The notes: generated by a model not told the origin, from the letters alone. Positions 25,180 to 33,535 are shown, counted from the first letter of the stretch. The stretch is 35,281 bases of DNA from Phycisphaerales bacterium (GCA_020352515.1 CP070678.1:686464-721744), one strand, 5' to 3'. Translations and numbers: made by a program.

Positions 25180-26952
25180 CATATACTCCCGCGTGATCCA
25201 ATCTCCGTCCGGCTTGCACACGAATCCTTCACAGTTCGACACAAGAAGTCTCGGCAAGTAGGTCTCTTGGCAAGGGACTGTTCCCGGCGAGGAACTGCAG
25301 CCCAGTCTCTTGGGATACTTGTCGGCCATGTCGCAGGGCGGACTTGGCATAGTGCAGTCTCTGTACTCATACTCCTGCAGAACTTCGTTGCAATCGTGGC
25401 ATGTGGTCGCTCCAAATATGTCGCCAAGCTTCTCTTCAACCGGACTTACGTTTCCGTACAGCGAAATCGGCCTGTTAGCCACGAGAAGGGCTGTACCTTC
25501 CCACATACTTTCGAATGCTGCAATCTCCGTCCGATACAAAAAGTTGTCCTGGCTCAGGTCCAGCAGCCTTATGTACTTAGGGCCGACCTCGGCCATCACT
25601 ACATAGTGGTCGTAACCCGGCAGATGCAGAACCACCTCGCACTCACCGAGGCCTTTCAATGTCTCGACGTCTGTCTTCACCGCTACACTGTTCAGCCCCA
25701 CATCCCGGGCGAAGCGCTGCATTTCAGAAAGTGCCGAACTCTTCTTGTCGGTATTAACCAGCCGGCCAAGCTGCTCCCACGACGGGTCAATGCCGAGTCT
25801 CGTGCAGACATGTTTCAGGGACATTGTAGCGCAGTTCTGAGACGCAGGCTCCGCCAGCCGCGCAATCTCCAGCCTTGTTTCGGTCAGTTCCTCCAGGTCG
25901 ATCTTCCGGGCCGAAGGCTCTTCGGGCGGCACGTATCGGTATTGCAGTGGATTATCACCGAAACGGTAATCTTCTATCAGGGCATCGTATTCGTAACTCA
26001 CATTGAAACTGTCCGCCTCCACGGCCCCGTTGCTGACCGACGTGAAATCCCAGACATCCCGCGCGATAAGCCTGGGCGGATTAGTCGTCAAATCGAATTG
26101 TTCCACTGTAATCCGCCGTGGGCACCAGTGGCTCCCTGCGAGCTGGTAGTCGTCATATTTCCGGACTTCCATCCACTTACCCGCGTTGTTGACGGAGTAG
26201 GATTTTATGGCATAGTCTTTTTCCGGGTCCAGTACGAATGTCTCGCTTATCTGGTCCTGCTGCATGTCCAGGTGTAGCAGTGACTCTATCTCAACTGCTG
26301 ACGATTCGGCTTCGCAGAGGCGCTCGTAACTATAGCGATTGTATCCCCACGCTACTACTCCCGCTGTCAGCGGGCCGTTCACACCGCTGGGACTGCTTGT
26401 AACCATTGCATAATTGCCGGGCAGGAAATAAGTAGTGTACTTCTCGTTATCCCAGGCAAAAATGCGTCTTTTGTTCCAGTCAAGCCTGAACTGGTGGGTG
26501 AAGGAATTCGTCTCTAAATCAACAGGCCGCACCACCGAGTCCTCCCGCGAGTTGACTATGATCTCCCAGTAGAACCTTTTCCCGTCGTACTTTATGGTCG
26601 CCGTCGATTTCATGGTGTACTCGTTGGACAGCTTGTAACGGGTATTAAATGGAATTGCATCGAGCATCATCTTGACGTGCTCTTCCTTGAGTTCCCGTTT
26701 CTTTGGATTGGCCACGTACGCGTCGACCTCCCGATTGATTTCAGCCGTGATTTGTCCGGCATCCGTTGTCTTGGGGGCCTTGTATTCTTCGTGGTTGGCC
26801 AAAATCGTCCCGGTAGTGATCCACGACTTTCGTGGCTGGTTGGTGAGGGACTTGAAGAGCTCAACAACCTCAGTCCTGGCAAGCGGCCTGTCGGCCACAG
26901 CCGTCCCGACCAGACACACGAGAACCGCACAAAAAACAATCTTCTTTGACAT
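25159..26952 (-). CDS. Secreted C39-peptidase-like protein with Cys-rich C-terminal tail
   Basis: The ATG at 26952 has GGAGG eight bases upstream and begins a signal peptide (MSKKIVFCAVLVCLVGTAVA); an upstream TTG is less likely. The protein is 597 residues. Residues 100-330 are beta-rich (TIKYDGKRFYWEI, DWNKRRIFAWDNEKYTTYF), possibly a LolA-like layer. Residues 370-492 resemble the C39 papain-like fold, with a candidate catalytic triad Cys374 (SQNCATMSLK), His449 (GYDHYVVM) and Asp465 (RLLDLSQ). The tail from 518 has nine Cys (518, 521, 533, 540, 552, 561, 574, 579, 594), suggesting disulfides or a metal site. C39 domains normally cleave double-Gly leaders inside ABC exporters; here the domain is secreted, so function is uncertain. 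It converges with the anti-sigma gene and could be its target or signal source. Confidence 0.7.
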   Translation of the reverse strand: MSKKIVFCAVLVCLVGTAVADRPLARTEVVELFKSLTNQPRKSWITTGTILANHEEYKAPKTTDAGQITAEINREVDAYVANPKKRELKEEHVKMMLDAIPFNTRYKLSNEYTMKSTATIKYDGKRFYWEIIVNSREDSVVRPVDLETNSFTHQFRLDWNKRRIFAWDNEKYTTYFLPGNYAMVTSSPSGVNGPLTAGVVAWGYNRYSYERLCEAESSAVEIESLLHLDMQQDQISETFVLDPEKDYAIKSYSVNNAGKWMEVRKYDDYQLAGSHWCPRRITVEQFDLTTNPPRLIARDVWDFTSVSNGAVEADSFNVSYEYDALIEDYRFGDNPLQYRYVPPEEPSARKIDLEELTETRLEIARLAEPASQNCATMSLKHVCTRLGIDPSWEQLGRLVNTDKKSSALSEMQRFARDVGLNSVAVKTDVETLKGLGECEVVLHLPGYDHYVVMAEVGPKYIRLLDLSQDNFLYRTEIAAFESMWEGTALLVANRPISLYGNVSPVEEKLGDIFGATTCHDCNEVLQEYEYRDCTMPSPPCDMADKYPKRLGCSSSPGTVPCQETYLPRLLVSNCEGFVCKPDGDWITREYMLSCGGD

Positions 26953-27186
26953 TTTTCTGACCTCCAAAAAATAAGTAGTGTTATGGGTTGGACCGCAAAA
27001 AGCCTAAGTCACAATGAAACCAACTGGTTAGGCGTATCTCCCAGGGGACGGGTTGATTAGGAAAATAGGAAAAATTGCCAAATTTCCCGTATCAACACCC
27101 TGTGCTCCGTGTACGCTATATGTGTAAAATAACATAACAGCGGCGCAAAGTAACGTATCGTCGGTTAAATTAGGAGGTATCCGGAT

Positions 27187-28905
27187 TTGGCGGCTAACGG
27201 CGCAACACACCGCGGGTGCAGGATAAAGGCGGGTCTGGCTGGACTCACCGAAGAGCAGCTCCAGGTTGCCCGGGAGGAGGCCGAAAAGCAGAAGATATCG
27301 CTCAGAGAGAGTGTTCTGAGGCTTGGGCTCGTCCCGGAGGCCCGTTTGCTTGCCGCTGTGGCCGAGGAGAGCGGCCTTAAATTCGCAAATATCGCCCCGG
27401 ACGAGATAGAGCCGGCCGCCCTGAAGGCAATTAGCGCAAATGTGGCCTCCCACTACAACATCATACCCCTCAAAATTGCCGGCAATGTGCTCCAGGTAGC
27501 CACGTGCGACCCCTTTGACCCGGGCCTGAAGACCGAAATTGAGCTCGTTTTGGACGATACGCACGAGGTCGAACTCATTCTGGCCACCGGCGAGTCCATA
27601 AGAAAGGCCATTCGAAAGTCCTATGGTCTCGGTGCGGCAACCGTCGAGAAATTGGTTACGGCGGAGAAAATCACCGATAAGGCAGACCAAAAACAGGATC
27701 TGATGGACGAAAGCAAGGCACGCGAGGCCTCTGTCATAAAGCTCGTCAACCAGTTGCTCGCCGACGCCATCAGTGCCGGGGCCACCGACATCCACGTGGA
27801 GCCCTATGAAAACGACCTCAGGGTCCGATATAGAATCGACGGATTGCTCCATGACGCCGGCATCCCCAGCAGCGTGCGGTTCTTCAGGGAGGGCATCGCA
27901 AGCCGAATAAAAATCATATCGAGCCTGGATATCGCCGAAAAACGCCTCCCGCAGGACGGCCGGGCACAAGTCGACCTCGGAACAAACAAGTTCGACCTCC
28001 GCGTCTCCGTCCTCCCAACCAGGTACGGGGAGGCCATCAACATACGTATCCTGCCCCAGGGCTCCCTCATCGCCGATCTGCCCGCACTCGGAATGACCCC
28101 AGACATAGTCTCCAAGCTCACAAGGCTCATTTTCCGGCCCCACGGCATTGTTCTCGTAACGGGCCCGACCGGCAGCGGCAAGACCACCACGCTATACACC
28201 TGCATGAACATGCTCAAGGACACCGACCGCAAGATATTGACGATCGAGGACCCGGTCGAGTACGACATGCCCGGCCTCGTACAGATGCAGGTCCACCCCG
28301 ATATCGGCTTCACCTTCGCCCGAGCGCTCCGCTCAATGCTCCGCCACGACCCCGATATCATGCTCGTAGGCGAAATCCGCGACCTCGAAACCGCCGAAAC
28401 CGCCATCAGAACCGCGCTTACCGGTCACCTGGTCTTCAGCACCATTCACACAAACGACGCCGCAAGCGCAATTACACGGCTGCTCGATATGGGGATAGAG
28501 CCCTATCTCGTGGCCTCCTCCGTCGAGGCGATACTCGCCCAGAGGCTGGTGCGCGTGATCTGCCAAAACTGCAAGGAGTCCCGCGAGCCCGACCCTGAAG
28601 TGGCCACGGCGATAAAGAGCATGTCCGGCCTCGATGAGCTGCCGACCTCCTACCACGGCCGAGGCTGCCCGAAATGCCGCTTCACGGGCTACCGCGGGCG
28701 AACAGCCATCACTGAGCTTGTGATGCTCTCCGAAGAGATCCGGGACCTCACTATATCACGCCGACACGCAAGCGAAATCGACGCCCAGGCGCGGAAAGAA
28801 GGGACAATCTCCCTCTTCGAGAGCGGCTTGGCAAAGGCCCACGACGGTCTGACAACCTACGAAGAGGTCCTAAAAGCAACCAAAGGAACCGTTCTCGTCG
28901 AGTAG
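27187..28905 (+). CDS. Type IV pilus/type II secretion assembly ATPase (PilB/GspE family)
   Basis: The product is 572 residues, normal for the family. The start is TTG at 27187, chosen for the AGGAGGT site at 27172-27178; no ATG is suitable. Domains: an MshEN-like N-terminal domain (about 20-145, with the LLAAVAEESGLKFANI pattern), then the hexameric ATPase with TDIHVEPYE (200-208), Walker A GPTGSGKT (326-333), Asp box and Walker B (HDPDIMLVGEIRD, 387-399), His box (TGHLVFSTIHTNDA, 412-425) and a four-Cys zinc site (C459, C462, C494, C497). It powers pilin or pseudopilin assembly at the inner membrane. No pilin, PilC or PilM-Q gene lies alongside, so it is an orphan here and its partners must be elsewhere. 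Confidence 0.93.
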   Translation: MAANGATHRGCRIKAGLAGLTEEQLQVAREEAEKQKISLRESVLRLGLVPEARLLAAVAEESGLKFANIAPDEIEPAALKAISANVASHYNIIPLKIAGNVLQVATCDPFDPGLKTEIELVLDDTHEVELILATGESIRKAIRKSYGLGAATVEKLVTAEKITDKADQKQDLMDESKAREASVIKLVNQLLADAISAGATDIHVEPYENDLRVRYRIDGLLHDAGIPSSVRFFREGIASRIKIISSLDIAEKRLPQDGRAQVDLGTNKFDLRVSVLPTRYGEAINIRILPQGSLIADLPALGMTPDIVSKLTRLIFRPHGIVLVTGPTGSGKTTTLYTCMNMLKDTDRKILTIEDPVEYDMPGLVQMQVHPDIGFTFARALRSMLRHDPDIMLVGEIRDLETAETAIRTALTGHLVFSTIHTNDAASAITRLLDMGIEPYLVASSVEAILAQRLVRVICQNCKESREPDPEVATAIKSMSGLDELPTSYHGRGCPKCRFTGYRGRTAITELVMLSEEIRDLTISRRHASEIDAQARKEGTISLFESGLAKAHDGLTTYEEVLKATKGTVLVE

Positions 28906-29182
28906 CCCCTTCGAAGCCCCACACTGTGCTAATTTTCATCTACCTGCGACTCCCGCACCCTCTCGCGGGGAAAGCACAGCCCGTTAGGTCTTCGTTTTGC
29001 CTCTTCAACTCTTCAAAAACCCGCGTATATCTCCACGACACAGTGCCCCCGCAAAGCCGTCGCCGGGGCTGTTCAAAAAGACTACAGAGTTGAAATGCGC
29101 CGGGCAATTATGGCCGAAATCAGGCGCCACGATTCACTGAAAGCCGCTTTTCCAATCGCCTCGGCGGCCCCGGTTGGCGCTA

Positions 29183-30163
29183 TCATGGTCCTATATGCCA
29201 GAGTCTGGCAAATACCGCCAAGTCGGAGAGGTTGACATCTTGTATGTGGTCGAGATCCGCGGCCCCGCACCAATTGTCCGCGCGGCCGCAGCCCGTGTTA
29301 AGCCAGTGGGCCGCCCACTGCGCCAAGTCGGCAAAGTCCGTGGAGCAGTCGCTTGTCAGCGGATTGGGATTAGGGTCGTACAGATACTCCGTGGTCAGAG
29401 GATTCCAGGCTTCAATCAACGGCAAATGAGTGCAATAAGCCGGTGTGTTGAGCGGATTGCCGTCCAGATCCAGCAGCTCCAGCCTCGTGAACAGCCCTAT
29501 TGCGGAGATATCGCTTATGTTATTGGACCCGAGATCGAGTTCTATCAGGTTGACAAGCGGCGCCAGCGAGAGGATGTCATCGATTTGGTTGTCGTACAGC
29601 CAGAGATATTCCAGGCCGGTCAGCGGCCCGAGCACGGAGATATCGCCGATGTGGTTCTCGCACAGGTTTAACTCGGTCAGATTCGCCAATCCCCCCAGTG
29701 CCGCAATGTCGCTGATTTGATTGTTGTACAGCCACAGGACCTGCAGGTTTGCAAGCGACGCGACGGCGGAGATGTCGGCGGCCTCATTGTCACCCAGGCT
29801 CAGCAGCTCCAGACTTGCCAACCCGGAAAGATCGGAGATATCGGCTACGGAGTTGTTTTCCAGGTAGAGCCACTTCAGCTTCCCGAGTCCCGACAGCGGC
29901 CCCACATCGCTGATCCAATTTGAGCTGAGGTCAAGATAGGTCAGGTTTACCGCGTATTCCAGGCCGCCAAGATGAAAGATTTCGCTCGAAGAGGCGTCCA
30001 GGTAGACCAGGTCGAGCATGTCGGTCGGCGTGGGATCCGGCCCAAGCGTATCCTCCACTATATACTCGAGGTAGGCGTCCGTAAAGAAAACGGGTTCTTC
30101 GGCCGTTGCCCGGCCGGCCGCAGATACGATTAAGATCGCCAACAAAACGGCTGTTCTTCTCAT
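29183..30163 (-). CDS. Secreted leucine-rich-repeat protein with dockerin-like C-terminus
   Basis: The ATG at 30163 precedes a signal peptide (MRRTAVLLAILIVSAAGRATA) and follows an AGAGGG site; a longer reading frame runs back through the upstream gene's terminator. The product is 326 residues. About eight internalin-type repeats of 22 residues span roughly 60-240, with consensus NLxxLxLxxNxIxDIxxLxxL, for example NLQVLWLYNNQISDIAALGG. A short cap follows, then a tail (272-326) with two related segments, DFADLAQWAAHWL and NLSDLAVFARLWH, separated by a Cys/Asp-rich loop. This is the dockerin-like arrangement common at the ends of planctomycete exported proteins. LRRs bind proteins; the ligand is unknown. 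It sits downstream of the Spy-like gene but beyond that gene's terminator. Confidence 0.85.
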   Translation of the reverse strand: MRRTAVLLAILIVSAAGRATAEEPVFFTDAYLEYIVEDTLGPDPTPTDMLDLVYLDASSSEIFHLGGLEYAVNLTYLDLSSNWISDVGPLSGLGKLKWLYLENNSVADISDLSGLASLELLSLGDNEAADISAVASLANLQVLWLYNNQISDIAALGGLANLTELNLCENHIGDISVLGPLTGLEYLWLYDNQIDDILSLAPLVNLIELDLGSNNISDISAIGLFTRLELLDLDGNPLNTPAYCTHLPLIEAWNPLTTEYLYDPNPNPLTSDCSTDFADLAQWAAHWLNTGCGRADNWCGAADLDHIQDVNLSDLAVFARLWHIGP

Positions 30164-30199
30164 CTGCCCTCTCTTTCCCTGCTTGTCAAGGTCGCACGA

Positions 30200-30232
30200 C
30201 AAGAAAGGGCGGCCGGAGTCTGCCGACCGCCC
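30200..30232 (-). terminator. Rho-independent terminator after the Spy/CpxP-like repeat gene
   Basis: An inverted repeat GGGCGG-C-CGG (30207-30216), a 6-base loop and CCG-A-CCGCCC (30223-30232) gives a 9-bp GC-rich stem with one mismatch. Read on the minus strand it is followed by TTTCTTGT, a short T-rich tract. It lies 20 bases after the stop of the 30252-31010 gene and before the LRR gene. Confidence 0.7.
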
Positions 30233-30251
30233 CAAACACGTAGTCTGATGG

Positions 30252-31010
30252 TTATTGCGCGTTGCGGTGACGATTCCGCTGGGCGTCACGACATTCCTGC
30301 AGCGCTTCAAGCTGCTCGTCCGTCAAAACGGCCATCATATCTTCGTACATCTGGTCCAGTATAGCACGAACCTCTCTCGGGCCCCGGGCGTCTTTCAACG
30401 CCTCCAGGGCCGCCTGCCGGATTGCGTCGATTGCCTCAACCTGTTCGGGCGTCAAACCGATCTGATCCATGCAATTTACCGGTCTTTCCGGTCGAAGGCA
30501 TTGTCTCAACGCCTCAAGCTGCTCGTCCGTCAATACATCCTCTATCGCCTGGTGCATCTGCTCGATGATATCACGGGCCTGCTTGGGACTCTCAGCTTCT
30601 TTCAGCGCCTCCAGAGCCGCTTTGCGAATTGCGTCAATTGCCTCAATCTGCTCGGCTGTCAGGCCGATTTGGTCCATGCAGGTGACGGGTTTGTCCGGCC
30701 TTAGGCATTCCTTCAGGGCCTCGAGCTGTTCCGGCGTCAAAACAGCCCTTATATCCTCTCGCATCTGTTCGATGATGTCGCGGGCTTCCTGGCGACTTTG
30801 GGCCTGTTTGAGCAGTTCCACGGCCGCCCGGCGAATCGCGTCCATAAGCTCTATCTGCTCCTGCGTGATGCCGACTTCCTCAAAGCAGGTTCTAACAGGC
30901 GACGGCTGTGGTGGTGGAGAGGGCCTTCTGCGGTATCTGCTCCTTGCGAAGGCCGGTACCAGGATCAAGGCTGAGGTCAAGACCACCAGTAGAATCCGGT
31001 GCTTTTTCAT
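30252..31010 (-). CDS. Secreted protein of three 69-residue Spy/CpxP-like (LTxxQ) repeats
   Basis: This is a 252-residue product with a signal peptide (MKKHRILLVVLTSALILVPAFA) and a short Arg/Pro-rich segment. Three tandem repeats follow at residues 42-110, 111-179 and 180-252. Each begins with Cys, then an (I/L)TxEQ(I/V)E motif, a helix-rich middle and an LT(P/D)EQLEAL motif, with a second Cys near position 61. The LTxxQ motif is the mark of the periplasmic chaperones Spy and CpxP, which carry two per protein; here there are six. A chaperone or metal-sensing role is inferred from the motif alone. It has its own candidate promoter upstream and terminator downstream. Confidence 0.75.
   Translation of the reverse strand: MKKHRILLVVLTSALILVPAFARSRYRRRPSPPPQPSPVRTCFEEVGITQEQIELMDAIRRAAVELLKQAQSRQEARDIIEQMREDIRAVLTPEQLEALKECLRPDKPVTCMDQIGLTAEQIEAIDAIRKAALEALKEAESPKQARDIIEQMHQAIEDVLTDEQLEALRQCLRPERPVNCMDQIGLTPEQVEAIDAIRQAALEALKDARGPREVRAILDQMYEDMMAVLTDEQLEALQECRDAQRNRHRNAQ
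30255..30887 (-). repeat. Three tandem 207-base coding repeats in the Spy/CpxP-like gene
   Basis: The units are at 30681-30887, 30474-30680 and 30255-30473, the last carrying four extra residues. Units 2 and 3 are the most similar (CMDQIGLT(A/P)EQ(I/V)EAIDAIR shared), which points to a later duplication of that pair. Confidence 0.85.
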
Positions 31011-31046
31011 GATACTGTTCCTTTCATCTAAATCAGGTTAGTACTA

Positions 31047-31058
31047 CAGTTCGAACTG
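31047..31058. promoter_or_regulatory. 12-base palindrome CAGTTCGAACTG, operator-like
   Basis: This is a perfect palindrome located about 16-27 bases downstream of the predicted transcription start of the Spy/CpxP-like gene, where a repressor could block transcription. It resembles GTTC/GAAC-type sites but does not fit a specific regulator consensus that can be named with confidence. Confidence 0.35.
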
Positions 31059-31080
31059 CATGGCGCAGTACGGACGCACA

Positions 31081-31086
31081 ATTATA
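31081..31086 (-). promoter_or_regulatory. Perfect -10 hexamer (TATAAT) for the Spy/CpxP-like gene
   Basis: The minus strand reads TATAAT here, about 70 bases upstream of the ATG at 31010. No good TTGACA-like -35 is found at 16-18 bases, so an activator or alternative spacing may be involved. Confidence 0.4.
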
Positions 31087-31089
31087 GGC

Positions 31090-31700
31090 CATTTTAACAA
31101 GACGCACATAGTCGATTTTCTGCCGGGCAATGCGACAGTGCCTCGAGGGATGATCTGACGTTCACCGCCATACCGGGTCACTTTCTGATAAACTGAGTTT
31201 CGCTGATAACTTAAGCGTTCAAGGCGGCTCCTATGCTAATCATCCTGCCTCCTGGTCCGTCCCATACAAACGAACTACACCCTTTAGTGCCGCCCAAGGC
31301 ACAAGATATAACGGGAAAAAACGTTCCATCTCAAAAAGGGTGTCGGTGCGATGCGCCAGGGGACTTGGAGACGTGAAAAAACCGCTGCCAAGAGCCGTAC
31401 CAATGGGGAAAATCACAGTCGCGTATGTTGTTTGTAGGGCGGCTTATGGACGCGAATAGCGGCAACAGCGGGCTTCTTGCCGTCGGCCGCGGAATGTAAA
31501 GCGCGTCGCTTTGCGTCTGTCCGGCTTGTCGGCCGTCATCAGGGTGACCTCTTCCCTTATTGCCCGCTATACTGCAAGGTATCCGAACTTGGTCCGGGTG
31601 CCGAATAGGCCACAGCCCAGAAGGACGGCAATCTGCAATCGTTGGACGCGGGGGATTCGCGCCCGCACATGCAAATCAGAGTGTGCAACCGCGTTTTTTT
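31090..31700. other. Non-coding stretch between divergent units, no gene recognised
   Basis: No convincing gene is seen in this stretch of about 600 bases. It contains an inverted repeat AAAGCG-CGT-CGCTTT at 31498-31512 and a GC-rich hairpin near 31647-31663. Because gcvT follows, a glycine riboswitch was looked for, but no convincing aptamer core was found. Short open frames here lack ribosome sites and family signals. Confidence 0.5.
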
Positions 31701-31711
31701 GTGAAAAGCGC

Positions 31712-31739
31712 TTGACCGGGGCCCAATTCTGCCTATGCT
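31712..31739 (+). promoter_or_regulatory. Sigma70-like promoter of the glycine cleavage operon
   Basis: TTGACC (31712-31717), a 16-base spacer and TATGCT (31734-31739) lie about 37 bases upstream of the gcvT start. This gives a short leader of roughly 30 bases containing only the AAGGAG ribosome site, too short for a riboswitch downstream of this promoter. Confidence 0.55.
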
Positions 31740-31775
31740 TTAGGTTCCCAGTTTTCAGAGTAAGGAGAAAAACAA

Positions 31776-33065
31776 TTGCAGGGAAGTGATTCTTCAGGCC
31801 GATTCTTCTTCGAATCGGTCGAGACTGAACCGGTTGGAAGCGTTCTATACGAGGAGCACCTGAAACTGGCTGACAAATCGCGCCTGGCGCCTTTTGCCGG
31901 CTTTCTGATGCCGCTGTGGTATTCGTCCATCAGTGCGGAACATCAGGCGGTTCGTCAGGCGGCGGGGCTTTTCGACTGCACGCACATGGGTGTTCTCGAT
32001 GTTGCCGGGCCTCATGCAGAGCGTTTTCTGGATGTAGCGACCACGAACAAGGTCGCTGGTCTCGAGGTCGGCCGGGCACAGTACGGCTACATACTCGATG
32101 CGGCCGGCAACGTGCTGGACGATATTATCATCTACCGCCGCGCCGCTGAGGATTTCATGGTCGTGGTCAACGCCGCCAACGAGCCCAAGATCAAGGCCTA
32201 TTTCAGCGAGCTGACGAGCGGTGTGCTGCCGGTTGATGCCGACGAACCCGGGCGCAAGCTCGAACACATACCCGAAATACGTGATATGAGAGATACGGTT
32301 GCCGGCGACGACTGCCGGGTCGATATTGCGCTGCAGGGCCCCAGGTCACTGGAGATTCTCCTGGCCGTGACCGGGGCGGGCGAGGCGGCCGAACGAATCG
32401 AGGCTCTCAGACCTTTCAGACTGACCGAGCAGCGCATCGGTGAGATCGACTGCCTGATTTCGAGAACAGGTTACACGGGCGCCAAGACCGGCTTCGAGCT
32501 CTTCGTCCATCCCCGGCAGGCCGCGCGGCTCTGGAACGTCCTGCTTGAAAAAGGGGCTGCGATGGGGCTCGTGCCTTGCGGGCTCGGCTCTCGTGACAGC
32601 CTGCGGATTGAGGCGGGGCTGCCGCTTTACGGACACGAGCTGGCGGGCCGGTTCAACATATCTCCTTTTGAGGCCGGCTACGGGTGGGCCGTGAAGCTGC
32701 AAAAGCAATTCTTCATCGGGAAGGCCGCGATGGCGCGGACGGCCGAGACATACGATATGAAGGTGGCAAGAATTGAGCTGCCCGGTGCCCAGGGAGTTCG
32801 CCCGGTCCGGCCGAACGACGCCGTGTTGAACGGCGAAGGCGAGTGCATCGGCTGGGTTCTGAGCTGCGCGAAGGCCGGCCAAAAGCAGTTTGCACTTGCC
32901 TACGTGAACAGGAATGCGGCTCAAGAAGAAGACCAGGTCGGCGTCTATTATTTGGCAAGGAATAAAAGGCAGGTAGAACAGGGCCGCAAGGACCGCGTTC
33001 AGAAGCAACAGGTTCTGCGGGCTGATGCGACCGGCACGGTTGCAGCTCGATTCGCAAAATTCTGA
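31776..33065 (+). CDS. gcvT: Glycine cleavage system T protein (aminomethyltransferase)
   Basis: This protein transfers the methylene carbon from the aminomethyl-lipoyl H protein to tetrahydrofolate and releases ammonia. The product is 429 residues, longer than the usual 360-375, through an N-terminal lead of about 20 residues and a Lys/Gln-rich C-terminal extension of about 45. Family motifs are APFAGFLMPLWYSSISAEHQAVR, LFDCTHMGVLDV, RTGYTGAKTGFELFV and PCGLGSRDSLRIEAGLPLYGHEL (read in parts). The TTG at 31776 is supported by AAGGAG at 31762-31767 with an 8-base gap; no ATG fits. It heads the operon, with gcvH 15 bases downstream. Confidence 0.93.
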   Translation: MQGSDSSGRFFFESVETEPVGSVLYEEHLKLADKSRLAPFAGFLMPLWYSSISAEHQAVRQAAGLFDCTHMGVLDVAGPHAERFLDVATTNKVAGLEVGRAQYGYILDAAGNVLDDIIIYRRAAEDFMVVVNAANEPKIKAYFSELTSGVLPVDADEPGRKLEHIPEIRDMRDTVAGDDCRVDIALQGPRSLEILLAVTGAGEAAERIEALRPFRLTEQRIGEIDCLISRTGYTGAKTGFELFVHPRQAARLWNVLLEKGAAMGLVPCGLGSRDSLRIEAGLPLYGHELAGRFNISPFEAGYGWAVKLQKQFFIGKAAMARTAETYDMKVARIELPGAQGVRPVRPNDAVLNGEGECIGWVLSCAKAGQKQFALAYVNRNAAQEEDQVGVYYLARNKRQVEQGRKDRVQKQQVLRADATGTVAARFAKF

Positions 33066-33080
33066 CGGGAGGCCAATGGA

Positions 33081-33461
33081 ATGGTTGTTACAGGACTACT
33101 TTACACGAAGGAACACGAGTGGGCAAAGGTGGAGGGCACTGTCGCAACCGTCGGAATAACCGATTACGCCCAGCAGATGCTCGGCGAGGTGGTGTTCGTG
33201 GAGCTTCCCGCGCTCGGCCGGCAGTGCAAGGCCAACGATGAGATAGCCGTTGTCGAGAGTTCAAAGGCGGCCAGCGACGTTTATTGCCCGGTTGCCGGGA
33301 ACGTGACGCAGGTCAACGCCGAGCTTGAATCCAGGCCGGAGCTGATAAATCAGGCGTGCTACGAAGCCGGGTGGATCTGCAAGCTGGAGATTACCGATGA
33401 GAAGTCACTGCAGGGCCTGATGGACTCCGGGCAGTACGAAGAATACGTCAAGGGGCTCTGA
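33081..33461 (+). CDS. gcvH: Glycine cleavage system H protein (lipoyl carrier)
   Basis: This 126-residue lipoyl-domain protein shuttles the aminomethyl group between P and T proteins. The lipoylated residue is Lys62 in VVESSKAASDVYCPVAG (consensus ESVKAASD). The N-terminal YTKEHEWAKVEGTVATVGITDYAQ pattern (in parts) is typical. It is preceded by GGGAGG. An out-of-frame ATG lies five bases before the true start. Length and motifs are normal, and there is no sign of the H-like variants that lack the lysine. Confidence 0.95.
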   Translation: MVVTGLLYTKEHEWAKVEGTVATVGITDYAQQMLGEVVFVELPALGRQCKANDEIAVVESSKAASDVYCPVAGNVTQVNAELESRPELINQACYEAGWICKLEITDEKSLQGLMDSGQYEEYVKGL

Positions 33462-33535
33462 CCCGGCGAGCGGGTCTGCAGGGTCCCGCGTGTCCGGTGT
33501 TCCACGCATATTGGTCCTCTTCGAGGTTAGATAAT

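Noticed and set aside
27028..28143. 371-residue minus-strand reading frame opposite the PilB/GspE gene
   Set aside because: It is antisense to a canonical conserved ATPase and has no domain of its own; an effect of GC-rich codon use.
28955..28985. CCCGC...GCGGG hairpin between the convergent PilB/GspE and LRR genes as a bidirectional terminator
   Set aside because: The stem is only five base pairs and no T-run follows on either strand.
31320..31500. Possible structured RNA or riboswitch upstream of gcvT (GC-rich segments, A-rich loops)
   Set aside because: No match by eye to the glycine, c-di-GMP or cobalamin aptamer cores, and the best gcvT promoter lies downstream of it.
31640..31665. tRNA-like GGATTCGC segment within a GC hairpin
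   Set aside because: No acceptor, D-arm or anticodon arm can be drawn around it.
31511..31789. Small plus-strand reading frame before gcvT
   Set aside because: No ribosome site, Arg/Thr/Cys-rich composition, and it overlaps the promoter and start of gcvT in a different frame.
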